A stretch of 64,000 nucleotides of DNA from CAIMZW01 sp037142435 (GCA_037142435.1 JBAXAO010000001.1:62001-126000); one strand, 5' to 3'. Counted from the stretch's first letter, positions 25,973 to 35,465 are shown. The notes: generated by a model not told the origin, from the sequence alone. Numbers and translations: made by a program.

Positions 25973-28900
25973 CTATTTCTTGGTCAGTCGTAGGAAGAGT
26001 TCTAGCTCATTACTTGGCAATGACTGATCCTCATCACGCGTAAATTCCAGAGCCAATACTTCATCGGAAATCGCTTCGAGCGAATTTCCGATTGCCTCGG
26101 CTAATAAAGTCGGCGCATTCCAGGTAACCGAGATGCGGTCGCTGATATCGAATCCAGAATTCTTTCGCTCCTCTTGAATGGCGCGAATTACTTCTCGCAC
26201 TAGTCCCGCTTGAATGAGTTCGTGACTCAGTTCGAGATCCAACGCGACGCTCTCGCCAGAATGGCTGGCTACAGACCAACCTTCCTTTGGGGTTTCGGTG
26301 ATGATGAGATCGTCATGCACGATTTCGGCAACTTGCGACCCGACACCATAAGGAAGTTGGGAAAGGCCATCTCTGCGAATCGTCGCCACTAATTCAGCAG
26401 CATTGGCGCTATGAATTGCAGTAGCGATCTCTTGAACTGATGCGCCATAGCGCTGCCCGATTGTGCGGAAATTCGCCTTGATCGATACTTCTACTAGGTC
26501 GGAACCAGCGGAGGAGAGCTCCTCGAGCGAGAGAACATTGAGTTCGTCAGCAATATGCGCTCGGATCTCACCGTCCATCTTCTCCCAATCCAGGGCGGAA
26601 ACGAGAGCTCGACTGAGAGGCTGGCGAATTTTGATTTTAGACTCAGCCCGAGCCGCGCGTCCTAGTTCTACCAACCTTCTGGAAAGCCGAACGGAATTGG
26701 ATAGTTGGCGATCGATTTGGGAATCGAAGGAGAGTGGAAAATCTGCCAAGTGAACTGACTCCACAATCTCGGGTTCGACCACTCGAACAAGCTCTTGCCA
26801 AACGTGCTCAGTAATGAAAGGCACCATTGGGGCCATCAATTTCGTGAGTTCGCGAATACAGATATAGAGAGTGGAGAGTGCGGCATTGTCGCCATCCCAG
26901 AACCGCCGGCGAGATCGACGCACATACCAATTCGAAAGATCGTCAATAAAGCTGGCAAGCACTCGTCCGGCTTCTTGAGAATCGTAAGATGCCAGAGCAG
27001 AGTCAACCCCGGCGATAAGTAAATTGAGTTCAGAGATGATCCAGCGATCTAGGGTCGATGGTGTGTATTCCAGCACTCCAAACTCAAAATCTGAAGCATG
27101 GGCATAGAGCGAGAAGAAGGAGACGGTATTCCAATAAGTAAGGAGAGTTTTTCGAACGACATCGGAGATAGCATCGTGTCCAACTCGACGAGAACTCCAG
27201 GGAGATCCAGCAGCCAACATAAACCATCGAACTGCGTCGGCGCCGTGTTGATCCATGAGTGGAACGGGTTCGAGAATATTCCCTAAATGCTTACTCATCT
27301 TTCGACCATCTTTATCCAGGATATGTCCGAGGCAGAGAACAGTCTCGTATGAACTCTGATCGAAAACTAATGTTCCGATAGTCATTAAGGTATAAAACCA
27401 CCCGCGAGTTTGATCGATGGCTTCTGCAATAAAGTCGGCTGGATAGGCATTATTGAATTGCTCGGCTGAGCCTTCTTTATGAGGATATCCCCACTGCGCA
27501 AAGGGCATTGCGCCGGAGTCGTACCAGCAATCGATGACTTCGTTAACGCGCTTCATGGGAGCCGCGCAATCAAGACATGGAAAAGATATGTCGTCGACAA
27601 ATGGTCGATGCGGGTCGCTAGCGGTCAATTCCTGGTTGGCAAGAGATCCAAGTTCTGCCAATGATCCAACACAATAATCATGTCCATTTTCACATCGCCA
27701 AATAGGTAGGGGAGTGCCCCAGTAACGATTGCGAGAGACAGCCCAATCGATATTGTTATTAAGCCAATCGCCGAAGCGCCCATTCTTGATGGTCTCTGGA
27801 TGCCAATTAGTTTTCTGGTTTTCACGCAAGAGAGCATCTTTAATCGCGGTGGTGCGGATGTACCAAGATGGTTGTGCGTAATAGATAAGAACCGTGTGAC
27901 AGCGCCAGCAATGAGGATAAGAGTGTTCATACTGAGTGTGTCGAAACATCAAGCCGCGAGCCTTCAAATCTCGAATGAGCACTTTGTCGGCATCTTTAAA
28001 GAAAAGTCCGCCTACGAGTTTGATTCCGGCGAGGAAGGTGCCATCGGGTGCTACTGGATTGACAACTGGCAAACCATAACTTCTGCAGATACTTAGATCG
28101 TCCGCGCCGAATGCTGGTGCTTGATGAACTAAACCAGTTCCGTCTTCGATGGTGACGTAGTCGGCAAGAACGACAAAATGTGCATCGGCAATCTCTACCA
28201 AATCAAAAGGACGCTGATAGGTGGTGCGTTCAAGTTCTGCGCCAGTAAAGGAAGCCAAAACCTGAAGATCTTCGCCCAGTACCGAGATCAGATTTTCAGC
28301 TATGAGTAACCTTTCAGTACCGATGATCTCGCCGTCGCCAGTTTTGGTGGGAACTTCAACAACGACATAGGTGACCTTTGGATTTACAGCAATGGCGGTA
28401 TTAGAGACCAAAGTCCATGGAGTAGTCGTCCAGACTAAGAGTGAGGCACCAAGTTCGGCTAACTTTCCGGAGGTGGCTGGGAAGCGAACATAGACCGAAG
28501 GATCGGTTACGGTCTCGTAACCTTGAGCAAGCTCGTGATCTGATAAACCTGTGCCACATCGTGGGCAATACGGAGCAACGCGATGATCTTGAACCAATAG
28601 GCCTTTCTTCCAGATTTGTTGCAATGACCACCAAACACTTTCGATGTATTCGGGAGACATAGTCCAATAAGCCTGATCGAAGTCAACCCAAAAACCCATG
28701 CGCCGGGTCATAGTTGTAAATTCGCCAACGTGCCGTTGCACGGATTCGCGACAACGCTCATTGAAAGCGGCAATTCCAAATTTTTCGATATCACCCTTGC
28801 CGGTGAATCCCAATTCTTTCTCTACAGCAATTTCAACGGGTAGGCCATGACAATCCCAACCAGCCTTGCGGATTACTTGATGGCCCTTCATGGTTTGGTA

Positions 28901-29128
28901 GCGCGGAAAGAGATCCTTAAAAACGCGAGCTTCGATGTGGTGGGTGCCGGGCTTGCCATTGGCGGTAGGAGGACCTTCAAAGAAATTCCAAGAGGTGCCA
29001 CCTTCGCGGGCAGCGACCGACTTTTCAAAAATGTTGGATTGATCCCAGAAGGAGAGGATCTGGTGCTCGGTTTGCGGCAGATCGATCTGCGGCGAAAGCG
29101 CCTTCGGTATGCCCGTAGGTGTAGACAT
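25973..29128 (-). CDS. ileS: Isoleucyl-tRNA synthetase
   Basis: A class Ia synthetase of 1051 residues charging tRNA-Ile. The HIGH-like motif is GTHHIEAR (HHIE) after the PPTANGKPG turn near residue 50. The KMSKS motif appears as RKMSKHLGN near residue 590. The editing domain (WTTTPWTL) and a long C-terminal anticodon region are present. Length and HHIE motif match the type 2, eukaryote-like IleS common in Actinobacteria, often mupirocin-resistant. An in-frame upstream start (29170) is inside the leader; the ATG at 29128 has AAGGGGA as ribosome site. A T-box precedes it. Confidence 0.96.
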   Translation of the reverse strand: MSTPTGIPKALSPQIDLPQTEHQILSFWDQSNIFEKSVAAREGGTSWNFFEGPPTANGKPGTHHIEARVFKDLFPRYQTMKGHQVIRKAGWDCHGLPVEIAVEKELGFTGKGDIEKFGIAAFNERCRESVQRHVGEFTTMTRRMGFWVDFDQAYWTMSPEYIESVWWSLQQIWKKGLLVQDHRVAPYCPRCGTGLSDHELAQGYETVTDPSVYVRFPATSGKLAELGASLLVWTTTPWTLVSNTAIAVNPKVTYVVVEVPTKTGDGEIIGTERLLIAENLISVLGEDLQVLASFTGAELERTTYQRPFDLVEIADAHFVVLADYVTIEDGTGLVHQAPAFGADDLSICRSYGLPVVNPVAPDGTFLAGIKLVGGLFFKDADKVLIRDLKARGLMFRHTQYEHSYPHCWRCHTVLIYYAQPSWYIRTTAIKDALLRENQKTNWHPETIKNGRFGDWLNNNIDWAVSRNRYWGTPLPIWRCENGHDYCVGSLAELGSLANQELTASDPHRPFVDDISFPCLDCAAPMKRVNEVIDCWYDSGAMPFAQWGYPHKEGSAEQFNNAYPADFIAEAIDQTRGWFYTLMTIGTLVFDQSSYETVLCLGHILDKDGRKMSKHLGNILEPVPLMDQHGADAVRWFMLAAGSPWSSRRVGHDAISDVVRKTLLTYWNTVSFFSLYAHASDFEFGVLEYTPSTLDRWIISELNLLIAGVDSALASYDSQEAGRVLASFIDDLSNWYVRRSRRRFWDGDNAALSTLYICIRELTKLMAPMVPFITEHVWQELVRVVEPEIVESVHLADFPLSFDSQIDRQLSNSVRLSRRLVELGRAARAESKIKIRQPLSRALVSALDWEKMDGEIRAHIADELNVLSLEELSSAGSDLVEVSIKANFRTIGQRYGASVQEIATAIHSANAAELVATIRRDGLSQLPYGVGSQVAEIVHDDLIITETPKEGWSVASHSGESVALDLELSHELIQAGLVREVIRAIQEERKNSGFDISDRISVTWNAPTLLAEAIGNSLEAISDEVLALEFTRDEDQSLPSNELELFLRLTKK

Positions 29129-29199
29129 GTAAATCCCCTTCAACTCTGCGACCGATTGTCGAGAGGCCAAGAGGCATCTGCGACAACAATGACTGAATT

Positions 29200-29385
29200 G
29201 GAGGGACGGCCTAGATCTCGCTCGGCCGCGGTACCACCCGCCTTGTCTTGAACCTGCCGTGTGGCCTTGCGCTCAAAACCGCTTTTCGTTGGTGCCCTCA
29301 CGGCTGGTTCTACCCCGGAATTCCCGGCTCTTCCAGCGGCTCGGGGTGATAGCCCGTCGCTGCCTGTGACGTAAGTGGTCTAAGT
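29200..29385 (-). promoter_or_regulatory. T-box riboswitch of ileS (ultrashort Stem I, Ile specifier ATC)
   Basis: Read on the minus strand, a short hairpin CAGCG...CGCTG encloses CGGG/CCCG and a loop CTATCAC carrying the isoleucine specifier ATC (29350-29348). About 110 bases on is the T-box core GGTGGTACCGCGG (29238-29226), with the TGG that pairs with uncharged tRNA ends, then CGTCCC (29208-29203). The very small Stem I is the form known for actinobacterial ileS. No T-tract terminator is seen between the T-box and the ribosome site at about 29135, so control is probably translational. Confidence 0.9.
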
Positions 29386-29514
29386 CTAGCAAGGTGTCTA
29401 GCAAGGTGTAGTGACCTGAAGGCGTACAGAATTGAGGCAAGCGAGAGGGTGGGTCTAATTGGCGTTCGCCCCACATTAGTTCTAACCTGTGCCGTTCGCA
29501 CTGGAGGATCTCTT

Positions 29515-30426
29515 ATGGTGATGAAAAAGGCCAAAACCGCAGTTCAAGCGGCATCTCTCGCTGCTAAAAAAGCTGTAGCGGGGAAAAAGGTCGTTGCCAG
29601 CAAGTCAACAACATCTGCTGTGACAAAACCGAAAAGCCCAGCCGCCAAAAAAGACACGCCACCTAAGAAAGCGACCCCTGTGAAAAAAGCTGCACCAGTA
29701 AAAAAAGTTGCACCTGCTCCGAAAAGCACCGCCAAATCCCCAGTCAAGACCGCACCTGCGAAAGCCCCGGTTAAAAAGGCGGCGGCGGTTCGCTCGCCAA
29801 ACATTGTGAAGCCAACGTTGGCAAAGGTTGCCAAGAAGGCTCCAGTAAAGCCATTCCCTGCAAAATTGCAGAGCACAACCACTGGTGATTCCACGACGAT
29901 TACCGTGACTCCTCACGAGGCAAATGTCGGTCCAGAACCTGTCATCGAAGAGCGACGTCTGGTGATGCCACCTCCACCACGTCCGGCGAAGTCCAACAAG
30001 AAATCGGTACTCAAGCCCATCAAATCTGCCCCTGCTCCGCTTGTTGTCAATGTCAGCGAAGACCCTTGGAGCGCTGCCGAGTTAAAGGCCATTCGCGCCG
30101 AGCTGGCAAAGGATCTCCTCCGTTTGCAAAAAGAATTATTAGAAGCAGAAGGCGAAATGGATGATTTGATTAGTTCAGCGGGAGTTGGAGCTGGTGACGA
30201 TCAAGCAGATGCGGGCACTAAGACATTTGAGCGCGAACATGAAATGTCCTTGGTCTATAACGCTCGAGACATGGTTCTTCAAACAGAACGTGCCTTAGAG
30301 CGTATTGATGGACGGACTTATGGACGATGCGAAGAATGCGGAAATTCTGTCGGCAAGGAACGTCTTCAAGTCTTTCCTCGCGCCACTCTCTGTATGTCCT
30401 GTAAGCAAAAGGAAGAGCGACGCTAA
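29515..30426 (+). CDS. DksA/TraR-type zinc-finger protein with lysine-alanine-proline tail
   Basis: A 304-residue two-part protein. Residues 1 to about 120 are rich in Lys, Ala and Pro with repeated KKA-type units, resembling histone H1-like tails. Residues from about 195 to 304 form the TraR/DksA part: a coiled-coil region (AELAKDLLRLQKELLEAEGEM) and a C-terminal zinc finger with C-x2-C-x17-C-x2-C spacing (CEEC...CMSC). Such proteins can bind RNA polymerase, while the tail may bind DNA. ATG at 29515 follows GGAGG; a longer frame begins at 29449. The low-complexity tail is protein-level, not a DNA repeat array. Confidence 0.85.
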   Translation: MVMKKAKTAVQAASLAAKKAVAGKKVVASKSTTSAVTKPKSPAAKKDTPPKKATPVKKAAPVKKVAPAPKSTAKSPVKTAPAKAPVKKAAAVRSPNIVKPTLAKVAKKAPVKPFPAKLQSTTTGDSTTITVTPHEANVGPEPVIEERRLVMPPPPRPAKSNKKSVLKPIKSAPAPLVVNVSEDPWSAAELKAIRAELAKDLLRLQKELLEAEGEMDDLISSAGVGAGDDQADAGTKTFEREHEMSLVYNARDMVLQTERALERIDGRTYGRCEECGNSVGKERLQVFPRATLCMSCKQKEERR

Positions 30427-30458
30427 AGCCGCCATCTCAACCGGTTGCCCAGCGGAGG

Positions 30459-30929
30459 ATTGCGCTTCTCGCCTTCCTGGTCTTCTTCCTAGATTACGTT
30501 TCCAAAGAGTTTGCGATCCATTTTCTTCCTGATCATCCAGTCGAGGTCATGGGCTCCTTTCTGCAATTAAATCTCCAGTTCAATTCTGGGGCCGCTTTTA
30601 GCTTTGCCACCTCCAAGAGCGCATGGCTCTCGGCGCTCGCTGTCGGAGCGGTTGCACTGATTTTTTACTACGGTACTAAGGTCACGAACAAGCAGTGGGC
30701 GCTGGCCCTCGGCTTTGCGCTTGGGGGGATCCTCGGAAACCTCTCAGATCGCCTCTTTCGCCCGCCAGGCTTTCTGAGCGGGCAGGTAGTCGATTGGATT
30801 GAGCTACCTCATTGGCCCACATTCAACCTCGCAGATTCCTCTATTGTTGGGTCAGCGATAATTGTCGTCATTCTTTCGGTTCGAAATATCAAGCCCATCG
30901 GTCCTGATGCTCCGCCGCCACAGTTTTAA
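30459..30929 (+). CDS. lspA: Lipoprotein signal peptidase LspA (start uncertain, possibly ATT)
   Basis: The membrane aspartyl protease that removes lipoprotein signal peptides. Motifs are LDYVSKEF (usually LDQxSK), NSGAAFSF, GNLSDRLFRP and the two catalytic aspartates in VVDWIE and FNLADSS. The first ATG (30549) would remove transmembrane helix 1 and the LDYVSK motif. The frame is open upstream to a stop at 30402-30404, but contains no ATG, GTG or TTG. An ATT at 30459 directly follows GCGGAGG and would give 156 residues, the normal family length. The start given is that ATT, as an inference; a frameshift is the alternative. Confidence 0.8.
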   Translation: MALLAFLVFFLDYVSKEFAIHFLPDHPVEVMGSFLQLNLQFNSGAAFSFATSKSAWLSALAVGAVALIFYYGTKVTNKQWALALGFALGGILGNLSDRLFRPPGFLSGQVVDWIELPHWPTFNLADSSIVGSAIIVVILSVRNIKPIGPDAPPPQF

Positions 30930-30941
30930 AGGAGTTACCCC

Positions 30942-31883
30942 ATGAGCCAACGAGAGCTGAAGATAATTTCCATTCCCGAAGGTCTGGATCAAGAGCGCAT
31001 TGATGCTGCACTGGCCCGCGTACTTGGCTTATCCCGTTCGGCGATCGTGACCCTGATCGATGCTGGCGAAGTCCAGCGCTCGCAAAAGGCGATGATGAAA
31101 TCTGATCGAGTTTCCACCGGCGATGTTATTGAGATTCTCATGCCGGCGCAGAAAGCCGAGCCCACTTTGCAAGCGACGCCCTTCGAGGGAATGGGAATCG
31201 TCTACAACGATGACCACATCATCGTGATCGATAAGCCTGCCGGAGTTGCGGCTCACCCCAGTCCAGGATGGCAAGGCCCAACCGTCATTGGCGGGATTAT
31301 CGCCAGTGGGTACAACGTCTCCACTAGCGGCGCAGCCGAGCGACAAGGAATCGTCCACCGCCTCGATGTGGGTACTACCGGCCTCATGGTGATTGCAAAA
31401 GATGAAATTTCTTATTCAGATCTCAAGCAACAGTTTCGAGATCGCACCGTGACCAAGGTTTATCACGCACTGGTTCAAGGTCACATGGATCCCACCGAAG
31501 GCACTATTGATGCTCCGATTGATCGTCATCCGCGCGAGGATTACCGCTTTGCCGTTGTTGCAAATGGCAAACCCAGCATTACGCATTACCGAGCGCTGGA
31601 ATTCTTTCCAGCCGTCTCGCTTCTTGAGATCGAGCTCGAGACGGGGCGCACCCACCAAATTCGAGTCCATTTTTCAGCGCTGCACCACCCGCTCGTGGGA
31701 GATCTCACTTACGGGGCCGATCACACGATATCCGAGCGATTACAGATAAATCGTCCGTGGCTGCACGCTCGAGAATTGCGCTTTACTCACCCGGTCACTC
31801 GCGAAAGTCTGGAATTCTTCTCTGAATACCCCCAAGATCTGACACGCTCGCTAGCCATTCTTGCCGCTAACCAGCACCGCTAG
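30942..31883 (+). CDS. rluD: RluD-type 23S rRNA pseudouridine synthase
   Basis: A 313-residue RluA-family enzyme. An N-terminal S4 RNA-binding domain (residues about 15-75) precedes the synthase domain. The catalytic aspartate lies in HRLDVGTTGLMV near residue 143, with RTHQIRVHF and HPLVGDLTYG later. It isomerises uridines in 23S rRNA; the exact sites cannot be deduced. The ribosome site AAAGGAG lies before the ATG, 12 bases after lspA. lspA-rluD pairing is common. Confidence 0.9.
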   Translation: MSQRELKIISIPEGLDQERIDAALARVLGLSRSAIVTLIDAGEVQRSQKAMMKSDRVSTGDVIEILMPAQKAEPTLQATPFEGMGIVYNDDHIIVIDKPAGVAAHPSPGWQGPTVIGGIIASGYNVSTSGAAERQGIVHRLDVGTTGLMVIAKDEISYSDLKQQFRDRTVTKVYHALVQGHMDPTEGTIDAPIDRHPREDYRFAVVANGKPSITHYRALEFFPAVSLLEIELETGRTHQIRVHFSALHHPLVGDLTYGADHTISERLQINRPWLHARELRFTHPVTRESLEFFSEYPQDLTRSLAILAANQHR

Positions 31884-31909
31884 TCAACCCAGTAGTAATC
31901 TCGCTAACC

Positions 31910-34900
31910 GTGTCTGACTTTGTTCACCTCCATGTCCATACCGAGTATTCGATGCTCGATGGGGCTGCCCGCGTGGGTGAACTGGTCCGTGAAGCTGCTC
32001 GGTTGGAAATGCCTGCCATTGCGATTACCGATCACGGGAATGTTTTTGGTGCTTTTGAATTTAACAAACAGGCGATCAAAGCTGGCATAAAGCCGATTAT
32101 TGGCATCGAAGCGTATGTCGCTCCCGAATCGCGATTTGATAAGAAGCGAGTCAAGTGGGCCGACGGCGGCGAAGACGACGTATCGGGCGGCGGCGCCTAT
32201 ACGCATATGACGCTACTTGCAGAAAATAATGAAGGTCTTTCCAATCTTTTTAAATTAGCATCTCTAGCTTCGTTAGAGGGTTATTACTACAAGCCCCGCA
32301 TGGATCGCGAGCTTCTCTCTCAATATGCGCGAGGAATTATTGCCACCACAGGATGTCCCGGAGGCGAAATTCAAACGCGCTTGCGGATGGGCGCCTACAA
32401 GGAAGCAAAGGCGGCAGCCAGCGAATTACGCGATATTTTTGGCAAAGAGAACTTCTATATGGAGATCATGGATCACAATATCGATGTCGAAAATCGAGTC
32501 AAGGCTGATCTGCTCAAGCTAGGCAAGGAATTAGGTTTGCCACTACTGGCTACCAATGACTTGCACTATACAAAACATGAAGATTCGGTGGCTCACGAGG
32601 CACTTCTCTGCGTGCAATCAGGTTCCACTTTGGCCGATCCTAAGAGATTTAAATTCGATAACGATGAGTTCTATCTCAAGAGCGCTTCTCAAATGCGCCA
32701 ACTTTTTGCCGATCTTCCCGAAAGTTGCGATAACACCTTGTTGATCGCCGAACGTTGCAACATCACGATGCGCGAAGGTGAAAACCTTTTACCGCGCTTC
32801 ACTGTTCCAGAAGGGGAGAGCGAAGACTCTTGGCTACGCAAGACTTCTCAAATTGGACTTTCCGAACGTATGCAAGGCAACATTCCAGTTCATTATCAAG
32901 AGCGCTTAGATTATGAACTTGAAGTCATGATCAAGATGGGCTTCCCTGGCTACTTCTTAGTTGTTGCTGACCTTTGCTCGCACGCACGAGAAGTTGGTAT
33001 TCGGGTAGGACCTGGTCGTGGCTCGGCAGCTGGTTCGCTGGTTTCCTACGTCCTGGGAATCACTCAATTAGATCCAATCCACCATGGTCTCTTGTTTGAA
33101 CGTTTTCTTAATCCAGAGCGAATCTCCATGCCCGATATCGACTTGGACTTTGACGAACGTCGTCGCTCCGAAATGATCCAATACGCCACCACCAAGTACG
33201 GTGAAGATCGAGTCGCACAGATCATTACTTATGGAACAATCAAATCTAAACAAGCGCTCAAAGACTCCACTCGAGTCTTGGGTTATCCGTATGCAATCGG
33301 CGAACGACTAACAAAAGCGCTGCCACCCTCAGTTATGGGCAAAGATATTTCACTTGCAGGAGTCTTCGATCCACAAAATGATCGTTACTCCGAAGCCGGC
33401 GAATTCCGATCTATTTATGACTCCGAAGTAGATGCCAAGCGCATCGTTGATACCGCTCGGGGACTTGAAGGTCTCAAGCGTCAATGGAGCGTTCATGCCG
33501 CTGGCGTGATCCTCAGCAAAGAGCCCCTGCTGGATGTCATTCCTATCCATCGACGCGAAGCAGACGGTGCCATCATCACCCAATTCGATATGGGTGCTTG
33601 TGAATCTATTGGTTTGCTGAAGATGGACTTCCTAGGCTTGCGCAACCTCTCTGTTTTAGATGATTGCCTCATTAACATCAAAGCAAACCGCGGCGAAACC
33701 GTCGACCTCGCTACTCTGACTTTGGATGACCCGCTTACTTACCAGTTACTTGGAAGAGGAGACACGCTCGGAGTCTTCCAACTCGATGGTGGTCCCATGC
33801 GTGCTCTGCTTCGGCAGATGTCACCTGACTCATTCCAGGATATTTCAGCCGTCATAGCGCTTTATCGTCCGGGGCCAATGGGCGTAGGTGCACATACTGA
33901 CTATGCCGATCGCAAAAATGGGCGCCAAAAAGTAGACCCGATCCATCCAGAATTAGAAGCTCCTCTTCAAGAAATCTTGGGTGATACTTACGGATTGATT
34001 GTTTACCAAGAGCAAGTAATGGCTATCGCCCAGAAGGTCGCTGGATTCTCGCTGGGACGTGCAGATCTTTTACGTAAGGCAATGGGTAAGAAGAACAAGG
34101 ATATTCTGGATAAGGAATACGTTAACTTCGAAGTTGGCATGAAGGAGAACGGTTTCTCTAAGGCTGCCATCGATAAGTTATGGGAAACCTTGATTCCATT
34201 CTCCGATTACGCATTTAACCGTGCCCATAGCGCTGGGTATGGGTTGGTTTCTTATTGGACTGCATACCTCAAAGCTAATTTTCCAGCCGAATACATGGCT
34301 GCGCTTCTCACTAGCGTTAGGGACGATAAAGACAAGAGCGCTCTTTACTTAAACGAATGCCGACGTATGGGCATCAAAGTTTTGCCGCCAGATGTTAATG
34401 AGTCCCAGTCGGATTACACCCCGTTAGGCGTTGACATTCGATTTGGTCTAACGGCTATTAGAAATGTCGGCGAAAACGTCGTGGCCTCGATTACGACCAA
34501 TCGCCAAAGCAAGGGTCGATATACCTCCTTTGGAGATTTCTTGGCCAAAGTTGATGCGCAAGTGTGCAACAAGAAGACGATTGAATCTCTGATCAAAGCC
34601 GGAGCATTTGATTCGCTCAACCACACTCGCAAAGGGTTGACGATGGTCTTCCTTGAAGCCATCGACTCGGTCAGCGAAACAAAGCGAGCCGAAGCAATTG
34701 GTCAGTTTGATCTCTTTGGCACCGGTCATGGTGAGGCAACTACCACCATCTCTGGTGTCGAACTCGATATTCCTCTGGGCGAGTGGGAAAAAATGTTGTT
34801 ACTCAGTTACGAGCGCGAAATGCTCGGACTGTATGTATCAGATCATCCACTTTTCGGAGTCGAACATGTATTGCGCGCAGCAACTGATATTCCCTTAAGC

Positions 34901-35416
34901 CAAGTCGCCGATGATGGCATCGCCCATGATCAGATCGTCAATATTGGTGGATTGATAACGCAAATCCAACGTAAAGTCTCACGTCAAGGAACTTCATGGG
35001 CGATTGTCACGATCGAAGATCTCGAAGGTGCCATTGATGTTAATTTCTTTTCCAAAGTTTATGAGACACATGCCATGAATCTGGTAGAAGATCGAGTTGT
35101 CGTAGTTAGAGGACGCATAGATAAACGGGAAGAACAACCGCGCGTCTCGGCTATCGATATGTCTATGCCAGATATCAATCAAGCTCCCACGGGACCGCTA
35201 GTTATCACCTTGGAGACTGCACGATGCACCCCGCCGGTCGTGGACCGAATGAAGGAAATTTTGAGATCCCATCCAGGCTCGCGGGAAGTTCATCTTCGAT
35301 TAGAAGATGGCGAAAAGAGCATGGTGATGAAACTCGATGACGGACTACGGATAACCGCTTCGCCAAGTTTGAGCGCCGATCTCAAGGCCATTCTTGGCCC
35401 GGATTGCTTGGTATAG
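31910..35416 (+). CDS. dnaE1: Replicative DNA polymerase III alpha subunit DnaE1
   Basis: The main replicative polymerase, 1168 residues. It has a PHP domain (HLHVHTEYSMLDGA; ITDHGNVFG), the palm motif GPGRGSAAGSLVSYVLGI, catalytic aspartates in PDIDLDFDERRR and in GLLKMDFLGLRNL, and the Y-R-P-G-P-M segment. A tandem HhH region, OB fold (SWAIVTIEDLEG) and C-terminal domain follow. Its PHP metal ligands look complete (TDHG), unlike the DnaE2-like enzyme at 3771 (TDRDG). GTG start with a -10-like TAATCT eight bases before it (31896-31901), perhaps leaderless. Confidence 0.96.
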   Translation: MSDFVHLHVHTEYSMLDGAARVGELVREAARLEMPAIAITDHGNVFGAFEFNKQAIKAGIKPIIGIEAYVAPESRFDKKRVKWADGGEDDVSGGGAYTHMTLLAENNEGLSNLFKLASLASLEGYYYKPRMDRELLSQYARGIIATTGCPGGEIQTRLRMGAYKEAKAAASELRDIFGKENFYMEIMDHNIDVENRVKADLLKLGKELGLPLLATNDLHYTKHEDSVAHEALLCVQSGSTLADPKRFKFDNDEFYLKSASQMRQLFADLPESCDNTLLIAERCNITMREGENLLPRFTVPEGESEDSWLRKTSQIGLSERMQGNIPVHYQERLDYELEVMIKMGFPGYFLVVADLCSHAREVGIRVGPGRGSAAGSLVSYVLGITQLDPIHHGLLFERFLNPERISMPDIDLDFDERRRSEMIQYATTKYGEDRVAQIITYGTIKSKQALKDSTRVLGYPYAIGERLTKALPPSVMGKDISLAGVFDPQNDRYSEAGEFRSIYDSEVDAKRIVDTARGLEGLKRQWSVHAAGVILSKEPLLDVIPIHRREADGAIITQFDMGACESIGLLKMDFLGLRNLSVLDDCLINIKANRGETVDLATLTLDDPLTYQLLGRGDTLGVFQLDGGPMRALLRQMSPDSFQDISAVIALYRPGPMGVGAHTDYADRKNGRQKVDPIHPELEAPLQEILGDTYGLIVYQEQVMAIAQKVAGFSLGRADLLRKAMGKKNKDILDKEYVNFEVGMKENGFSKAAIDKLWETLIPFSDYAFNRAHSAGYGLVSYWTAYLKANFPAEYMAALLTSVRDDKDKSALYLNECRRMGIKVLPPDVNESQSDYTPLGVDIRFGLTAIRNVGENVVASITTNRQSKGRYTSFGDFLAKVDAQVCNKKTIESLIKAGAFDSLNHTRKGLTMVFLEAIDSVSETKRAEAIGQFDLFGTGHGEATTTISGVELDIPLGEWEKMLLLSYEREMLGLYVSDHPLFGVEHVLRAATDIPLSQVADDGIAHDQIVNIGGLITQIQRKVSRQGTSWAIVTIEDLEGAIDVNFFSKVYETHAMNLVEDRVVVVRGRIDKREEQPRVSAIDMSMPDINQAPTGPLVITLETARCTPPVVDRMKEILRSHPGSREVHLRLEDGEKSMVMKLDDGLRITASPSLSADLKAILGPDCLV

Positions 35417-35453
35417 CCTGTTTTATCTGGCTCGCGCGGCCTTACCCAGCCTC

Positions 35454-35465
35454 TAGAATTACCCT
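35454..35465 (+). promoter_or_regulatory. -10 element for leaderless hisD transcript
   Basis: TAGAAT (35454-35459) lies six bases before the hisD ATG, with no ribosome-binding site in between. It is the probable promoter of the his-trp block; the same TAGAAT-N6-ATG arrangement occurs at polA. No clear -35. Confidence 0.5.

Noticed and set aside
29325..29337. CCGGAATTCCCGG near-palindrome as a separate operator
   Set aside because: It lies within the ileS T-box leader and is better explained as one of its internal stems.
29560..29870. Possible DNA tandem repeat array in the Lys/Ala/Pro-rich region
   Set aside because: The DNA units vary in length and sequence; only the amino acid composition repeats, so it is a protein feature.
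29544..29894. Phe/Leu/Gly-rich open frames opposite the basic tail of the DksA-like gene
   Set aside because: These are the mirror image of Lys/Ala/Pro codons, a usual artefact of low-complexity coding sequence.
30549..30929. lspA beginning at the ATG at 30549
   Set aside because: This would remove the first transmembrane helix and the conserved LDYVSK motif, leaving 126 residues, shorter than the family.
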